A stretch of 64,000 nucleotides of DNA from Thermococcus peptonophilus (GTDB taxonomy: Archaea > Methanobacteriota_B > Thermococci > Thermococcales > Thermococcaceae): assembly GCF_001592435.1 (NCBI RefSeq), contig NZ_CP014750.1:372001-436000 (forward strand), written 5' to 3'. The translations under genes and the position numbers were made by a program. A model generated the notes under the pieces. It did no database searches, was not told the DNA's origin, and saw only the letters and a list, made by a program, of their open reading frames with translations. Within the stretch, counting starts at the first letter, position 1, and each line of letters opens with the position of its first letter. Positions 1 to 9,024 of the stretch are shown here, one piece after another.

Positions 1-2190
1 GAGGGCAGGATAACCGTCCTGACAGAGGGCAACCGTATAAAGTACCGCAACGAGTACATCTGCGAACGCTGTGCCGAGGACGAGCTGAAGAGGGAGCTCC
101 GCTTCCGATTCAAGAGCATAGCAATGTTTGATCAGGCGAAGAAGCTCCTTGACCGCTTCCGTGACCTTGATAAAGTCCTCTACGCCTTCGACCCGCGCTT
201 CGATCCGACGAAGCACCCGGAGATAACCAAGTGGGACGAGCTCAAGGCCAAGCACGTTAAAGTCGAGAAAATAAAAATCGACGAATTACCTATCCCAGAG
301 AAGTTTAAAGAAGTCCTAAAGACAGAAGGAGTAAATGAACTCCTGCCCGTCCAGAGCCTTGCAGTCAAAAACGGTCTCCTTGAGGGTGAAAACCTTCTGG
401 TAGTCTCTGCAACTGCCAGCGGGAAGACCTTAATAGGCGAGCTGGCAGGGGTACCAAAGGCAATGAATGGGAAAAAGCTCCTCTTCCTGGTACCTCTGGT
501 AGCTTTGGCGAACCAGAAGTACGAAGACTTCAAGAAGCGCTATTCCAAGCTTGGCCTGAGGGTGGCGATAAGGGTCGGCATGAGCAGGATAAAGACCAAG
601 GATGAGCTCGTGGTCGTTGACACAGGGATAGACGCCGATATAATCGTCGGAACATACGAAGGTGTAGACTACCTTCTCCGCGCAGGGCGAAAGATAGGAA
701 ACGTCGGAACCATAGTGATAGACGAGATACACACGCTCGACGATGAGGAGCGCGGACCGAGACTTGACGGCCTTATAGCGAGATTGAGAAAGCTCTACCC
801 AAAGGCCCAGTTCATAGGCCTCTCCGCAACAGTCGGCAACCCAGAGGAGCTTGCAAAGGAGCTTGGGCTAAAACTGGTGCTCTACGACGAGAGGCCCGTT
901 GACCTTGAGAGACACGTGATAATAGTTAGAAACGAGAGCGAGAAGTGGAGGCATATAGTGAACCTCTGCAGGGCAGAGGCAATGAGGAAGTCAAGGCAGG
1001 GCTACAGGGGACAGAGTATTGTCTTTACATTCTCCAGGAAGAGAACGCACGAATTAGCGGCTTACCTGACGAGCAAAGGACTCAAAGCCAAGCCCTATCA
1101 TTCCGGCCTTCCGTACAAGCAGAGAAAGCTCACCGAGATGGAGTTTCTGGCTCAAAGGCTTGATGTTGTGGTTACGACGGCGGCACTTGGAGCTGGCGTG
1201 GACTTTCCCGCTTCCCAGGTCATCTTTGAGAGCCTTGCCATGGGCAACAAGTGGCTAACCGTTAGGGAGTTCCACCAGATGCTAGGGAGAGCCGGAAGGC
1301 CGCTCTACCACGAGAAGGGGAAGGTCTATCTTCTCGTCGAACCCGGAAGGAAGTATTCCGCCCAGATGGAAGGAACTGAAGATGAAATCGCCTTCAAGCT
1401 TCTGACGGCCTCTATCGAGCCAGTTCAGGTGGAGTGGAGCGACGAGCTTGAGCAGGACAACGTCTTAGCTCACTCCTGCGTCTTCAATCGGCTGGACGTC
1501 ATCGAGGAAGTCCAATCTATGTGCTTAGGAGCTAATCAGAGCGCCGAAAAAGTCCTTGAAAAGCTCGAGGGGTTAGGCTTCGTGAGGATAAAGAGACCGG
1601 TCGTTGAAGTTACTCCCTACGGAAGGGCCGTCAGCATGAGCTTCCTCCTGCCAAAGGAGGCAACCTTCATCAGGGAAAACCTCAGGAAAAGGGAAGCTAG
1701 ATGGATAGCGATCAAGCTCCTCCCGTTCGAGAACCTCTACCTCAGCGGGACTCTCCAGAGAGAGCTTGAAGGGGCTGTTAGGGGTCGTTTAAGCGCAAAC
1801 GTCTTCTCTCCGAGTTTTGCCTCAATCCTTGAAGAACTTGATAAGGTTATTCCCGAGCTGAGTCCCAACGCAGCGGAGAGGCTGTTCACGATCTACCAGG
1901 AGTTCTTCATGTGTCCAGAGGAGGATTGCACCGAGTACACTATGGAGAGGGTGAGCAACCTGATAATCGAGCTTAGAAGGAACGGAAAGCACCCGACCCA
2001 GATAGCGGAGCACTTCAGAAAGGTCTACGGCCTCATAGTCTATCCTGGAGATGTCTTCACGTGGCTCGACGGCATCGTTAGGAAGCTCGAGGCTATTGAG
2101 AGGATAGCGAGGGTCTTCCGGGTGAGAAAGACCGAGGAAGAGGCAAAGATGCTGAAGAAGGAGATAGAGGAAGGGAGGACGATACGCTAA
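1..2190 (+). CDS. SF2 DEAD/DEAH-box (Ski2-like) helicase, 5' end outside window
   Basis: The frame is open from the first base, so the gene begins before the window; the Met at 124 is internal. The first 40 codons include a CERC pair, probably half of a zinc-binding knuckle. Helicase motifs follow: Walker A SATASGKT near 406-429, DEIH at 721-732, SAT in LSATVGNP near 823, and the GRAGRP motif VI near 1288. The spacing and the C-terminal helical tail fit Ski2/Hel308-like ATP-dependent nucleic acid helicases. The substrate, DNA or RNA, is not visible. The gene ends 4 bp inside the convergent PPC-domain gene. Confidence 0.88.
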   Translation, partial: EGRITVLTEGNRIKYRNEYICERCAEDELKRELRFRFKSIAMFDQAKKLLDRFRDLDKVLYAFDPRFDPTKHPEITKWDELKAKHVKVEKIKIDELPIPEKFKEVLKTEGVNELLPVQSLAVKNGLLEGENLLVVSATASGKTLIGELAGVPKAMNGKKLLFLVPLVALANQKYEDFKKRYSKLGLRVAIRVGMSRIKTKDELVVVDTGIDADIIVGTYEGVDYLLRAGRKIGNVGTIVIDEIHTLDDEERGPRLDGLIARLRKLYPKAQFIGLSATVGNPEELAKELGLKLVLYDERPVDLERHVIIVRNESEKWRHIVNLCRAEAMRKSRQGYRGQSIVFTFSRKRTHELAAYLTSKGLKAKPYHSGLPYKQRKLTEMEFLAQRLDVVVTTAALGAGVDFPASQVIFESLAMGNKWLTVREFHQMLGRAGRPLYHEKGKVYLLVEPGRKYSAQMEGTEDEIAFKLLTASIEPVQVEWSDELEQDNVLAHSCVFNRLDVIEEVQSMCLGANQSAEKVLEKLEGLGFVRIKRPVVEVTPYGRAVSMSFLLPKEATFIRENLRKREARWIAIKLLPFENLYLSGTLQRELEGAVRGRLSANVFSPSFASILEELDKVIPELSPNAAERLFTIYQEFFMCPEEDCTEYTMERVSNLIIELRRNGKHPTQIAEHFRKVYGLIVYPGDVFTWLDGIVRKLEAIERIARVFRVRKTEEEAKMLKKEIEEGRTIR

Positions 2191-2606
2191 CGCTCCGCCT
2201 CCCAGAGCCAGAGGTTGTTCCCCATGTCTTTTCTTTCAAGTGGTTCCCCAATTAGCTCCCCTATGTAAACTTCCGCAACGAAGACATCTCCTCTGATTAG
2301 GTGGCCGCCAAAGACCCTTCCCTCTTCATCGCCGAGGGTCACGTGAAGGTGTGCGAAGGACTTTCCCTCCTTGAGGCTTATGTTGCCATTCAATGAGAGG
2401 AGCTCAAAAGTTCCGCTGAGCTTGATACTCCTGTACTTCTTCTCTTCCTCAGAGTAGTATCCCACCACAGGATTCCTTAGGGAGCCGATACCCATGACGA
2501 CCCCGGCATTAATGCCCCTACTCTCAGCAAAGCGGTTTATTGCCTCCAGAAGGTCTTCCCCCTCGGGAACCCTGAAGAGGAAGATCCGTCCGGGTTTGAA
2601 TTTCAT
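2187..2606 (-). CDS. PPC/DUF296 domain DNA-binding protein
   Basis: This 139-residue protein has the PPC (DUF296, PF03479) signature: FRVPEGEDLLEAI near the N-terminus, a GVVMGIGSLRNPVVGYY strand pair, and FAHLHVTLGDEEGRVFGGHL toward the C-terminus. The two histidines of the HLHVTLGD segment are a family hallmark. Family members form trimers and occur alone in archaea and fused to AT-hooks in plants. It sits convergent to the helicase with a 4-bp overlap and probably uses its own promoter near 2620-2650. DNA binding is inferred from the family; no target is visible. Confidence 0.82.
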   Translation of the reverse strand: MKFKPGRIFLFRVPEGEDLLEAINRFAESRGINAGVVMGIGSLRNPVVGYYSEEEKKYRSIKLSGTFELLSLNGNISLKEGKSFAHLHVTLGDEEGRVFGGHLIRGDVFVAEVYIGELIGEPLERKDMGNNLWLWEAER

Positions 2607-2662
2607 ACTCTCACCTCAACCCTAATAAACCCAGGAGGCTTTAACGCTTTGGGTGTAAGGAA

Positions 2663-3229
2663 ATGAAAGCTGAAACAGTCATGAAAATCCTGCCGCAGAT
2701 CGAGGAGATGGGAGACGTTGACTTCTCCCAGTTCAACCCGCCTTATCCCGGAGTCATAGATGCCTTTGAGGAGTCTGGAAGGGAAGGCTTAGTCGAATTC
2801 CAGAAGTTCGTTGAGGAGAACGACCTTGGAAGGGAAGTCGTCAGGAGTTTTCTGGTATCGCTCTTTCAATACCTGCTCATCCGCTACCGTCGCTTCAACG
2901 AGTACGCGGTTGTCAAGCCGGCAGTCAAGGTCTTCATAACCCTAAAAGGATGGCTCAATGAAAACGGCTTTGAAAGGGACTGGGAAAAGCTCCTGGCGTC
3001 ATTCGTTGGCTATCTCGTGAGCATGATGCCGATGATAGTGGAGAACGAAGACTGCGAAACCGCTGGAGCCTACGCGGTTGTCATAGCAAAGCTAGCCAGG
3101 GAGGCCATGGAGAAGTTCAACAATGAGTACTATGATGAACTGTTCAAATCAGCCAATAGAATACTTGATGAACTGAGAGGAAAATGCGGAACGGATGTCT
3201 CAGCGGTAGAAAAAGAAAAGGGCTGTTAG
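2663..3229 (+). CDS. Conserved-looking helical protein of unknown function
   Basis: I do not recognise this 188-residue protein. It is predicted to be mostly alpha-helical and soluble, rich in Glu, Phe and Val, with no membrane segment or signal peptide. A hydrophobic stretch around FVGYLVSMMPMIVENEDCETAGAY probably packs as a helical hairpin. It starts after an AAGGA-like site and ends 4 bp inside the convergent PTPS-like gene. Codon use matches its neighbours, so it is likely a real core gene of the lineage. Confidence 0.7.
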   Translation: MKAETVMKILPQIEEMGDVDFSQFNPPYPGVIDAFEESGREGLVEFQKFVEENDLGREVVRSFLVSLFQYLLIRYRRFNEYAVVKPAVKVFITLKGWLNENGFERDWEKLLASFVGYLVSMMPMIVENEDCETAGAYAVVIAKLAREAMEKFNNEYYDELFKSANRILDELRGKCGTDVSAVEKEKGC

Positions 3230-3690
3230 CGTTCGAGAGTCACCTCGGCATAGCTTCTTGGATCTTCCCATATTCTTACCCTTATCTTCCTCACGTTGTT
3301 TCCGGCCTTTTCTGCAATCCTTTCGGCGAACCATTCGGCAATGTATTCGGCCGTCACGTTGGACTTGTTGAGGATCACTGCTTCGCTCTCGGGCAGTTCG
3401 AGCCGCTTGCCGTTCTTCTCAATGATGACAACCTCATCCCTGCGCTCTTTTACCCAGTTCTCGCTTACAAGGATTCGATGGTCGAGGAGCTTGACGAGGG
3501 TGCTCAGGTGGTTGAAGTCAAAGATCATACCGCTCTCATTCAGCCCGCCCCATATCTCGACATCAACGTGGTAAGTGTGGCCGTGAATCCTGAGGCACTT
3601 GCTTTCGTAGGGCAGTGCAAGGAAGTGGGAGCTGTCAAAGTCCTTGTTCCAGCTTATCTTTCTCTCAACTACCCTGAAGTTTTCACTCAT
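3226..3690 (-). CDS. 6-pyruvoyl-tetrahydropterin synthase / QueD-like enzyme
   Basis: The protein (154 residues from the ATG at 3690, which has a GGTGGG site) carries the zinc triad of the PTPS/6-carboxytetrahydropterin synthase fold: one His in DSSHFLALP and two in RIHGHTYHV. DHRILVSE and the Glu of the C-terminal RVWED-like strand also fit. Family members act on 7,8-dihydroneopterin triphosphate or related pterins, for archaeosine/queuosine precursors or for pterins. The exact reaction cannot be chosen without comparison to QueD and archaeal PTPS-III. An upstream in-frame start at 3717 lacks a ribosome site. Confidence 0.85.
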   Translation of the reverse strand: MSENFRVVERKISWNKDFDSSHFLALPYESKCLRIHGHTYHVDVEIWGGLNESGMIFDFNHLSTLVKLLDHRILVSENWVKERRDEVVIIEKNGKRLELPESEAVILNKSNVTAEYIAEWFAERIAEKAGNNVRKIRVRIWEDPRSYAEVTLER

Positions 3691-3760
3691 TTTCCCACCG
3701 TAAGATAAAGAAGGCAATAAAGTTATAACCCTTGCTGGCCAAAGCTGGGAAGGTGTTGGA

Positions 3761-4102
3761 ATGCCGAGGGGTATGGGCTGGGGCAGAGGAAGAGGAAGAA
3801 GACGAAAGATGAGGATGATAGGATTTATACCACAGGTCAGGCATTTCTATCCTGCTCAGCCACCAGTGTTTCAGCCAAAACCACCGATTTTTATGACCTA
3901 TGAGGAGTTTGAGGCACTGAGGCTGGTCGATTATGAGGGGCTGACCCAGGAAGAGGCGGGTCAGAGGATGGGTGTCTCGAGGGGCACAGTATGGAGGGCT
4001 TTGACCTCTGCAAGGAAAAAGGTGGCACAGATGCTCGTCGAGGGTAGGGAGCTTATAATTCTCCCGGGGGGAAATGAGGTTCCAAGGGGAGCAGACGAGT
4101 GA
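3761..4102 (+). CDS. DUF134 helix-turn-helix protein
   Basis: The 113-residue protein has a basic N-terminus (RGRGRRRKMRMIGFIP), the YEEFEALRLVDYEGLTQEEA segment and a helix-turn-helix (QRMGVSRGTVWRALTSARKK), which is the DUF134 (PF02001) pattern. It resembles sigma-70 region 4-type helix-turn-helix proteins. It is probably a DNA-binding regulator, but its target is not visible. It is the last ordinary gene before the AT-rich island. Confidence 0.85.
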   Translation: MPRGMGWGRGRGRRRKMRMIGFIPQVRHFYPAQPPVFQPKPPIFMTYEEFEALRLVDYEGLTQEEAGQRMGVSRGTVWRALTSARKKVAQMLVEGRELIILPGGNEVPRGADE

Positions 4103-4207
4103 AGCCTCAACAAGTTTTTATTCGCTAGATTTGGCATTTCGTGTCTTTTCTTAGGTGTTCTAGGCATCTAAAGCCTTTTTGAATTTTGTTAGGATACCCT
4201 AAAATTC

Positions 4208-4247
4208 CCTGCAGATTTATCTCTCAGATTTTTGGGTGAGTTGTTAC
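4208..4247 (+). repeat. Left arm of long imperfect inverted repeat
   Basis: This block matches the reverse complement of 5881-5918. The core GATTTTTGGGTGA at 4227-4239 is identical to the inverted 5888-5900, and the flanking ATTTATCTCT and TTGTTA are also shared. One base is missing in the right copy near CTGCA. The arms lie about 1.7 kb apart and enclose the AT-rich island. Confidence 0.75.
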
Positions 4248-5252
4248 TTTAGTATAACATAAGTTAATTAATTAATATTAGTTTTATAAAAACCAACTCA
4301 AAAATTTTCCGTATAAATACGAAATAAAAATAAAAATACATTCAAAATAATATATACGATAAAATTACGTTTTAATAATATAGAAAATCATAAGTTTTTA
4401 CAATATTGAGTTGTTAAAAGGACAAAACCATGGCCAATAGAGGGCCAGCAGAAAAGGCGCAAGCTACAGCGACAAATGGGCAATGAATGAATTATAATGC
4501 CCACTCAAAACAGAGGAAGTTGCATAGATAAGCCCGCTATCATACAACAACTTCTAGTTACAATTAAAGGTAGTTATAAACCAACGTGCAGGGGAATCTG
4601 GAAAGAAATATAAGCTGAGCCCACAGTCACCCATACTACCCCCACCCTCAGTGGGAGAATGTATACTCACAAACTAATCGAAAGTTAGAAGTTCACAAAA
4701 AGTTACTTGTCCAGACCTTTCCAAGATACTGGAAGTAGCCTTGAGAGGATCCTCAATGAGAGATAATAATTCACTCCTAGACTACCTTTTCCAGAAAAAT
4801 AGAGCGAGCTCTTGAAAGACCCCAAATACGAGCTTGGCGAAAAATAGAACGGGGGTATAACAGACAATAGCTCTGGACTAATCAGAATCTCAGTTATGAT
4901 AGGGGGGCATGCACTACAAGTAGAGAGTTGGGTCCCTTTGTATTTCCTACCAAAATGTAAGTATAATCCCAAACTTTTTTCTTTTTAATGTCCGGTATTG
5001 TCCATCAGTTTGTCATATAAGGTACATTATATCAAAAACTGCAGTACAAAAATGGGCACTTACATCATAGTTAACCAAATAAGAGCAAGACACATATAGC
5101 TTCAGCAGGTAACTAGCACAGTGTTATACTTAACCCATGGCAGGGTTTATTCATCAGGAACTTCTTATGGGAACCAGTTTCTCCGATAAGACGACCTTCA
5201 TCGCTGGTCTCGTTATTGGGGTGCTTATTTAAATAATATGAAGCCAAGTAAA

Positions 5253-5715
5253 CTACCTGCCTAAAAGTGACCATATGGGATCATTAACGGCAACATGTTT
5301 AATATCATCCTCGATACTATTCTCAAAGACTCTCCCGATCAATCTTCTAAGAAACGGAGTTTTTATCGCTTGAATCACATCCAGCTTTCTCTCTTGTCTC
5401 CAAAGTGGGAGTGCTCTCAAATAAGGTTGGTTTTCGTGATTCCCATAGCAGTATCTAGAAATGACTACAGTTGTCTTGCGTTTTTGGGTTGTCGGTATTT
5501 CAAAAGGGGGTCTATCAACATGGTAGTGGAGATCTTCTAGATTAAAATCCTGCTAACCTCATCGGCCGATAACTATCTTTCATCGTAATGAAAAACTGGT
5601 CTTGTGATAGCGGGCTTCTCGCTTGAATAATTAGCATTCTTGACATTCGGCCATTTCTAGGAATTAAATGTTCGTCTTTGTCTATTTAACGTCAGGAAGT
5701 AGTACAAATTTGCCA
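5253..5715 (-). pseudogene. Decayed minus-strand gene inside the AT-rich island
   Basis: Starting at the ATG at 5715, the frame reads MANLYYFLTLNRQRRTFNS, a stop, then protein-like sequence ending KPAITRPVFHYDER, another stop, then LSADEVSRIL. A one-base shift leads into a 99-codon stop-free stretch at 5552-5253 with no start codon, containing YCYGNHENQPYLRALPLW and QERKLDVIQAIKTPFLRR. The amino-acid make-up is that of a real soluble, charged protein rather than a chance frame. The family is unknown. A TATATATTTTTA-like promoter lies near 5805-5815. Confidence 0.5.
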
Positions 5716-5880
5716 TTTTCTACTACTAATAATAGTTTTTAAAAACTTCAAATTTTTTAAGTATATTAGAGAAACCCAAATATTAGATAAAATACAAAGC
5801 TAAATAAAAATATATAAGTGTTTTATCAAAATAAATGAAATTAAACGCAAGCAAATTTTTGAATTTAAGATTATAAAACG

Positions 5881-5918
5881 TAACAATTCACCCAAAAATC
5901 CAAGAGATAAATTGCAGC
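5881..5918 (-). repeat. Right arm of long imperfect inverted repeat
   Basis: This is the inverted partner of 4208-4247. Read on the minus strand it gives CTGCAATTTATCTC followed by TGGATTTTTGGGTGA and TTGTTA. Identity is about 85 percent by eye over 40 bp. It may be a terminal inverted repeat of a decayed mobile element. Confidence 0.75.
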
Positions 5919-5973
5919 AAGAACCAAGAATGAACTTGCAAAGAAAAAGGCACAAAAGAGACCTAAAAAGAAA

Positions 5974-7338
5974 TTACTCGCCTTTAATAGCTTCTTCCCG
6001 CTCTCTAGCCTCTATGAACGCTATTACATTGTCCACAATCTGTGGTGCAAGCCCGATGTAATTCTCCGGCTTAAGGGACTCAAGGTCTTCCTCTGTAAGG
6101 TACTTCATGGCCTCTTCGCTCTCCCTAACGACTTCAAGAAGGTCTCTCTTTTCGTGAAACGCCTTCATAGCCAGCTGCCTAACGAGTTCGTGCGCCTCCT
6201 GTCTCCCCATACCCTTCTCCGTCAGTTTCAGCATCAGCGGCTCGGCCATTATGAGGTTATTGGTAAGGTAGAGGTTTCTCTTAATGTTCCCGGGGAAGAA
6301 CTCAAGGCCCGAAAGCACCTTTATCGTAGTCTTCAGCATCTCATCGAGGAGGACAAAGCTCTCAGGGAGAATAACACGCTCAACTGATGAGTTCGTGAGG
6401 TCTCTCTCGTGCCAGAGAGGATTGTTCAACAACGCCGGAATCACGTTGGAGTAGAGAACCCTGGCTAAACCGCTCACCTTCTCGCTCCTTATCGGGTTCC
6501 TCTTGTGCGGCATGGTTGACGAGCCCACCTGCTTCTTCCCAAAGGGCTCGCTGACCTCGAGGATTTCAGTCCTCTGGAGGTTTCTGATTTCAAGGGCAAT
6601 CTTGTCGAGGGTCGAGGCTATTAGGGCAAGAACCATCATTAACTCTGCATAAACGTCCCTCTGTATTATCTGGTTGGTTATTCTAGCGGGCTTGAGGCTG
6701 AGGTCTTCCATGACTAACCTCTGTATTTCAAGGCCTCTCTCCCCGAAGCTGGCCATTGTTCCAACAGCGCCGCTCATCTGGCCAACGAGAACTCTCTCCT
6801 TGAGCTGGTTGATTCTGTCTATATGCCTCTGCACCTCGTCCAGCCATATCGCGAACTTCATGCCGTAGGTTGTGGGTACCGCGTGCTGACCGTGAGTTCT
6901 CCCGATGCAAACAGTGTACTTGTGCTCCTTCGCGAGCTTCTTGAGTATTGAGCGGAGCTCCTTCAAGTCTCTCTCGACTATCGCGAGGCTCTCCTTTATT
7001 AGAAGAGCATTAGCGGTGTCTATAATGTCGTTTGAGGTTGCCCCAAGGTGAACGTACTTCCCGTGCTCGCCGCACACTTCGCTTAACGCCTTGACAACTG
7101 CCATTATGTCATGGTGTATCTCCTCTTCAATCTCCTTAACCCTCTCAAGCTTCACCCACTTTGTGTTACCCCTTTCAGAGATTACGCGTGCGCTCTCCTC
7201 TGGGATGTTCCCGACCTTCGCGTGTGCCCTCGCGAGGGCGGCCTCAACGTCGAGGAGTTTCTGCAACTTGTTCTCCTCGTCCCAGATTCTCCTCATCTCC
7301 TCGCTTCCGTAGCGGTAGTCAATCGGGTGAACGGCCAT
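5974..7338 (-). CDS. purB: Adenylosuccinate lyase
   Basis: The 454-residue protein is full length for PurB, which cleaves SAICAR to AICAR and adenylosuccinate to AMP, releasing fumarate. Visible signatures are the N-terminal HPIDYRYGSEEMRRIW, HLGATSNDIIDTA, GRTHGQHAVPTTYGMKF with the catalytic His, and the flexible signature loop GSSTMPHKRNP with the catalytic Ser. A GGTG site precedes the ATG at 7338. It is separated from the purC-purP-purO operon at the far end of the window. Confidence 0.96.
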   Translation of the reverse strand: MAVHPIDYRYGSEEMRRIWDEENKLQKLLDVEAALARAHAKVGNIPEESARVISERGNTKWVKLERVKEIEEEIHHDIMAVVKALSEVCGEHGKYVHLGATSNDIIDTANALLIKESLAIVERDLKELRSILKKLAKEHKYTVCIGRTHGQHAVPTTYGMKFAIWLDEVQRHIDRINQLKERVLVGQMSGAVGTMASFGERGLEIQRLVMEDLSLKPARITNQIIQRDVYAELMMVLALIASTLDKIALEIRNLQRTEILEVSEPFGKKQVGSSTMPHKRNPIRSEKVSGLARVLYSNVIPALLNNPLWHERDLTNSSVERVILPESFVLLDEMLKTTIKVLSGLEFFPGNIKRNLYLTNNLIMAEPLMLKLTEKGMGRQEAHELVRQLAMKAFHEKRDLLEVVRESEEAMKYLTEEDLESLKPENYIGLAPQIVDNVIAFIEAREREEAIKGE

Positions 7339-7534
7339 TTTATCACCACGTTTAAGTCAATTTTTGCGCCTTAAAATGTTTATGTTGTCATAATTTTGTA
7401 AGAACTTAATCTCGTGAAGCTCGCAAAGCCCCTTGGAGGTGTCAATTTTGTTTCCCGCTGAGTGAAAACGACCGAAAAGTATTTAACCCCATCTCGGCGA
7501 TAGCCTAACGACAAAACTTCCGGAGGTGCCAGAA

Positions 7535-7810
7535 ATGGCTGAGGAGCACGTCGTATACATTGGAAAGAAGCCGGTTATGAACTACGTCCTCGCTGTGATA
7601 ACCCAGTTCAACGAGGGCGCCAAGGAGGTCAGCATCAGGGCTCGCGGTAGGGCTATCAGCAGGGCCGTTGACGTCGCTGAGATCGTCAGGAACAGGTTCC
7701 TCCCAGAGGTCAGGGTTAAGGAGATCAAGATCGGTACCGAGGAGCTCCCGACTGCCGACGGCAGGACTGCTAACACTTCAACCATCGAGATCGTTCTCGA
7801 GAAGCCGTGA
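7535..7810 (+). CDS. albA: Chromatin protein Alba
   Basis: The 91-residue protein is a typical Alba: [16 protein letters not shown], the [20 protein letters not shown] helix with the lysine/arginine-rich DNA-binding face, and a C-terminal beta hairpin ending in [11 protein letters not shown]. Alba dimers coat DNA and also bind RNA. The start at 7535 is chosen because GGAGGTG lies just before it; an upstream GTG in frame overlaps that site. An AAGTATTTAA TATA-like element near 7477 fits a strong promoter. Confidence 0.95.
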   Translation: MAEEHVVYIGKKPVMNYVLAVITQFNEGAKEVSIRARGRAISRAVDVAEIVRNRFLPEVRVKEIKIGTEELPTADGRTANTSTIEIVLEKP

Positions 7811-7897
7811 ATTTGATCCCTTTCCTTTTCCTTCAAACGCTTCAGTTTTTCTTGAAGCTCTGGAAATTCTTATAACCTCCTGCCCGGATTCTTCACG

Positions 7898-8455
7898 GTG
7901 GGTCTTTTGAATTACGAGGTCATTGACATTCATGACGAGCGCGCTAAGGAGCTTGCCCAAATACTTTCAAACGAGAAGGCACTCTCGATACTCAAGTTAA
8001 TAGAGGAGAGACCCCGCTCAATAAGCGAAATTTCTCAGGAGCTCGAGATTCCGATATCGACAGTCTCATACCACATAGACCGAATGCTCAAAGTCGGGCT
8101 CGTTGAAGTGGCGGGAAGGAAGTACGGGAAGCGCCTCCAGGAGGTAAAGCTGTACAGGGCTTCAAGCAAGCCGATACTGATTCTTCCAGGAGGAAAAAAG
8201 AAACATAGGACATGGGAAAAGCTCCGGGTTATAAATCTCGCCGTGAGTGCCGTTGCTTCTACTGGGGTGTACTTTGCGGTTAAGCTTTTGACGGGAAGAA
8301 ATGGGGAACAGTCCGAAACCGTTAGAATACTCGCCGTGAACACTGCCCAGGAAGCGTCAAAAACTTCCATCGACTGGGCCGCTGTGCTTATTGCAGTCTT
8401 AACATTCATGCTCATATTTGGTGTTTTAGAGCATCGTTTCCGGAAACGTTTTTAA
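7898..8455 (+). CDS. Membrane-anchored winged-helix regulator (ArsR-like)
   Basis: An N-terminal winged helix-turn-helix (ALSILKLIEERPRSISEISQELEIP, then STVSYHIDRMLKVGLVEV) is followed by a basic linker and two hydrophobic helices: one at LRVINLAVSAVASTGVYFAV and one at WAAVLIAVLTFMLIFGVL, ending in a basic tail. It is likely a one-component transcription factor held at the membrane, its ligand unknown. The start is uncertain: GTG 7898, or TTG 7907 with GGTGGG before it. It lies directly downstream of alba on the same strand. Confidence 0.82.
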   Translation: MGLLNYEVIDIHDERAKELAQILSNEKALSILKLIEERPRSISEISQELEIPISTVSYHIDRMLKVGLVEVAGRKYGKRLQEVKLYRASSKPILILPGGKKKHRTWEKLRVINLAVSAVASTGVYFAVKLLTGRNGEQSETVRILAVNTAQEASKTSIDWAAVLIAVLTFMLIFGVLEHRFRKRF

Positions 8456-8490
8456 GAGACCGTGAGGATTTTCGCTTGAGAGGTGGTAAC

Positions 8491-9024
8491 ATGGCAGAGA
8501 TCACCGTGGGACAGGTTGTCAAAAGGAAGGCAGTGCTCGTTAGGCCGGACGATACCATACACAAGGTCGCGAGGATATTAGCCCGCAACAAGGTGGGCAG
8601 TGCTGTGGTCGTTGATGAGAACGAGGAGATAGTTGGAATAATAACCGACCGCGACATCCTAGATAAGGTCGTTGCCAAGGGGAAGGATCCCAAGAAGGTT
8701 CTCGTTAAAGATGTTATGACCACGAAGCCCGTCACCATAGAGGATGACTATACTATCCAGGATGCCATAGACAAGATGATGGACAAGGGAATCAGAAGGC
8801 TCCTAGTCACGAGGGTGGGGAAGCCGATAGGATTCGTTACTGCCGCCGACCTTCTTGCGGCTTTAAACAGCATGAACAGCGAGGAAGAGGAAGAGATCGA
8901 GGAGGAGACCGAGGTCTACGGCATCTGCGAGATATGCGGCCAGTACGGACCGCTCTACAAGGTGTACATTGAAGGGCAGGAAAAGTGGGTCTGTGAAAGC
9001 TGTAAGGATGAGCTCAATCTCTGA
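8491..9024 (+). CDS. Two-CBS-domain protein with C-terminal zinc ribbon
   Basis: Two CBS repeats are clear: VGQVVKRKAVLVRPDDTIH to GIITDRDIL, and VKDVMTTKPVTIEDDYTI to GFVTAADLL. A Glu-rich linker leads to a CEICG...CESCK zinc-ribbon tail. CBS pairs usually bind adenine nucleotides or SAM and sense energy status. The start at 8491 has GGTGG upstream; the frame extends to 8476 without a better site. It ends 11 bp inside the convergent NTPase gene. Confidence 0.88.
   Translation: MAEITVGQVVKRKAVLVRPDDTIHKVARILARNKVGSAVVVDENEEIVGIITDRDILDKVVAKGKDPKKVLVKDVMTTKPVTIEDDYTIQDAIDKMMDKGIRRLLVTRVGKPIGFVTAADLLAALNSMNSEEEEEIEEETEVYGICEICGQYGPLYKVYIEGQEKWVCESCKDELNL

Larger units (their letters stand above)
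4103..5973. other. AT-rich, gene-poor island with decayed reading frames
   Basis: About 1.87 kb without a convincing intact gene lies between the DUF134 gene and purB. Base composition is much lower in G+C than on either side, most extremely at 4250-4420 and 5740-5880. Imperfect inverted repeats lie near both ends. A 13-bp block (AAGCCCGCTATCA) occurs at 4530-4542 and, inverted, at 5605-5617, nearly symmetrically placed. Stop-interrupted protein-like frames run inward from both sides. A short open frame at 5137-5232 (+) could encode a 31-residue peptide ending in a hydrophobic TTFIAGLVIGVLI stretch, but I cannot support it as a gene. The whole reads as the relic of an inserted element. Confidence 0.6.

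Noticed and set aside
4703-4972. 89-codon minus-strand frame in the AT-rich island
   Set aside because: Ser/Pro/Tyr-rich, no start context, and it is antisense to an equally plausible stop-broken plus-strand frame; not supportable as a gene.
5295-5540. 81-codon plus-strand frame in the AT-rich island
   Set aside because: It is the mirror of the longer minus-strand stop-free frame, whose residues look far more protein-like.
4103-5973. AT-rich island as a replication origin
   Set aside because: No orc1/cdc6 gene nearby and no repeated origin-box motif seen; decayed coding frames explain it better, though an origin cannot be fully excluded without skew data.
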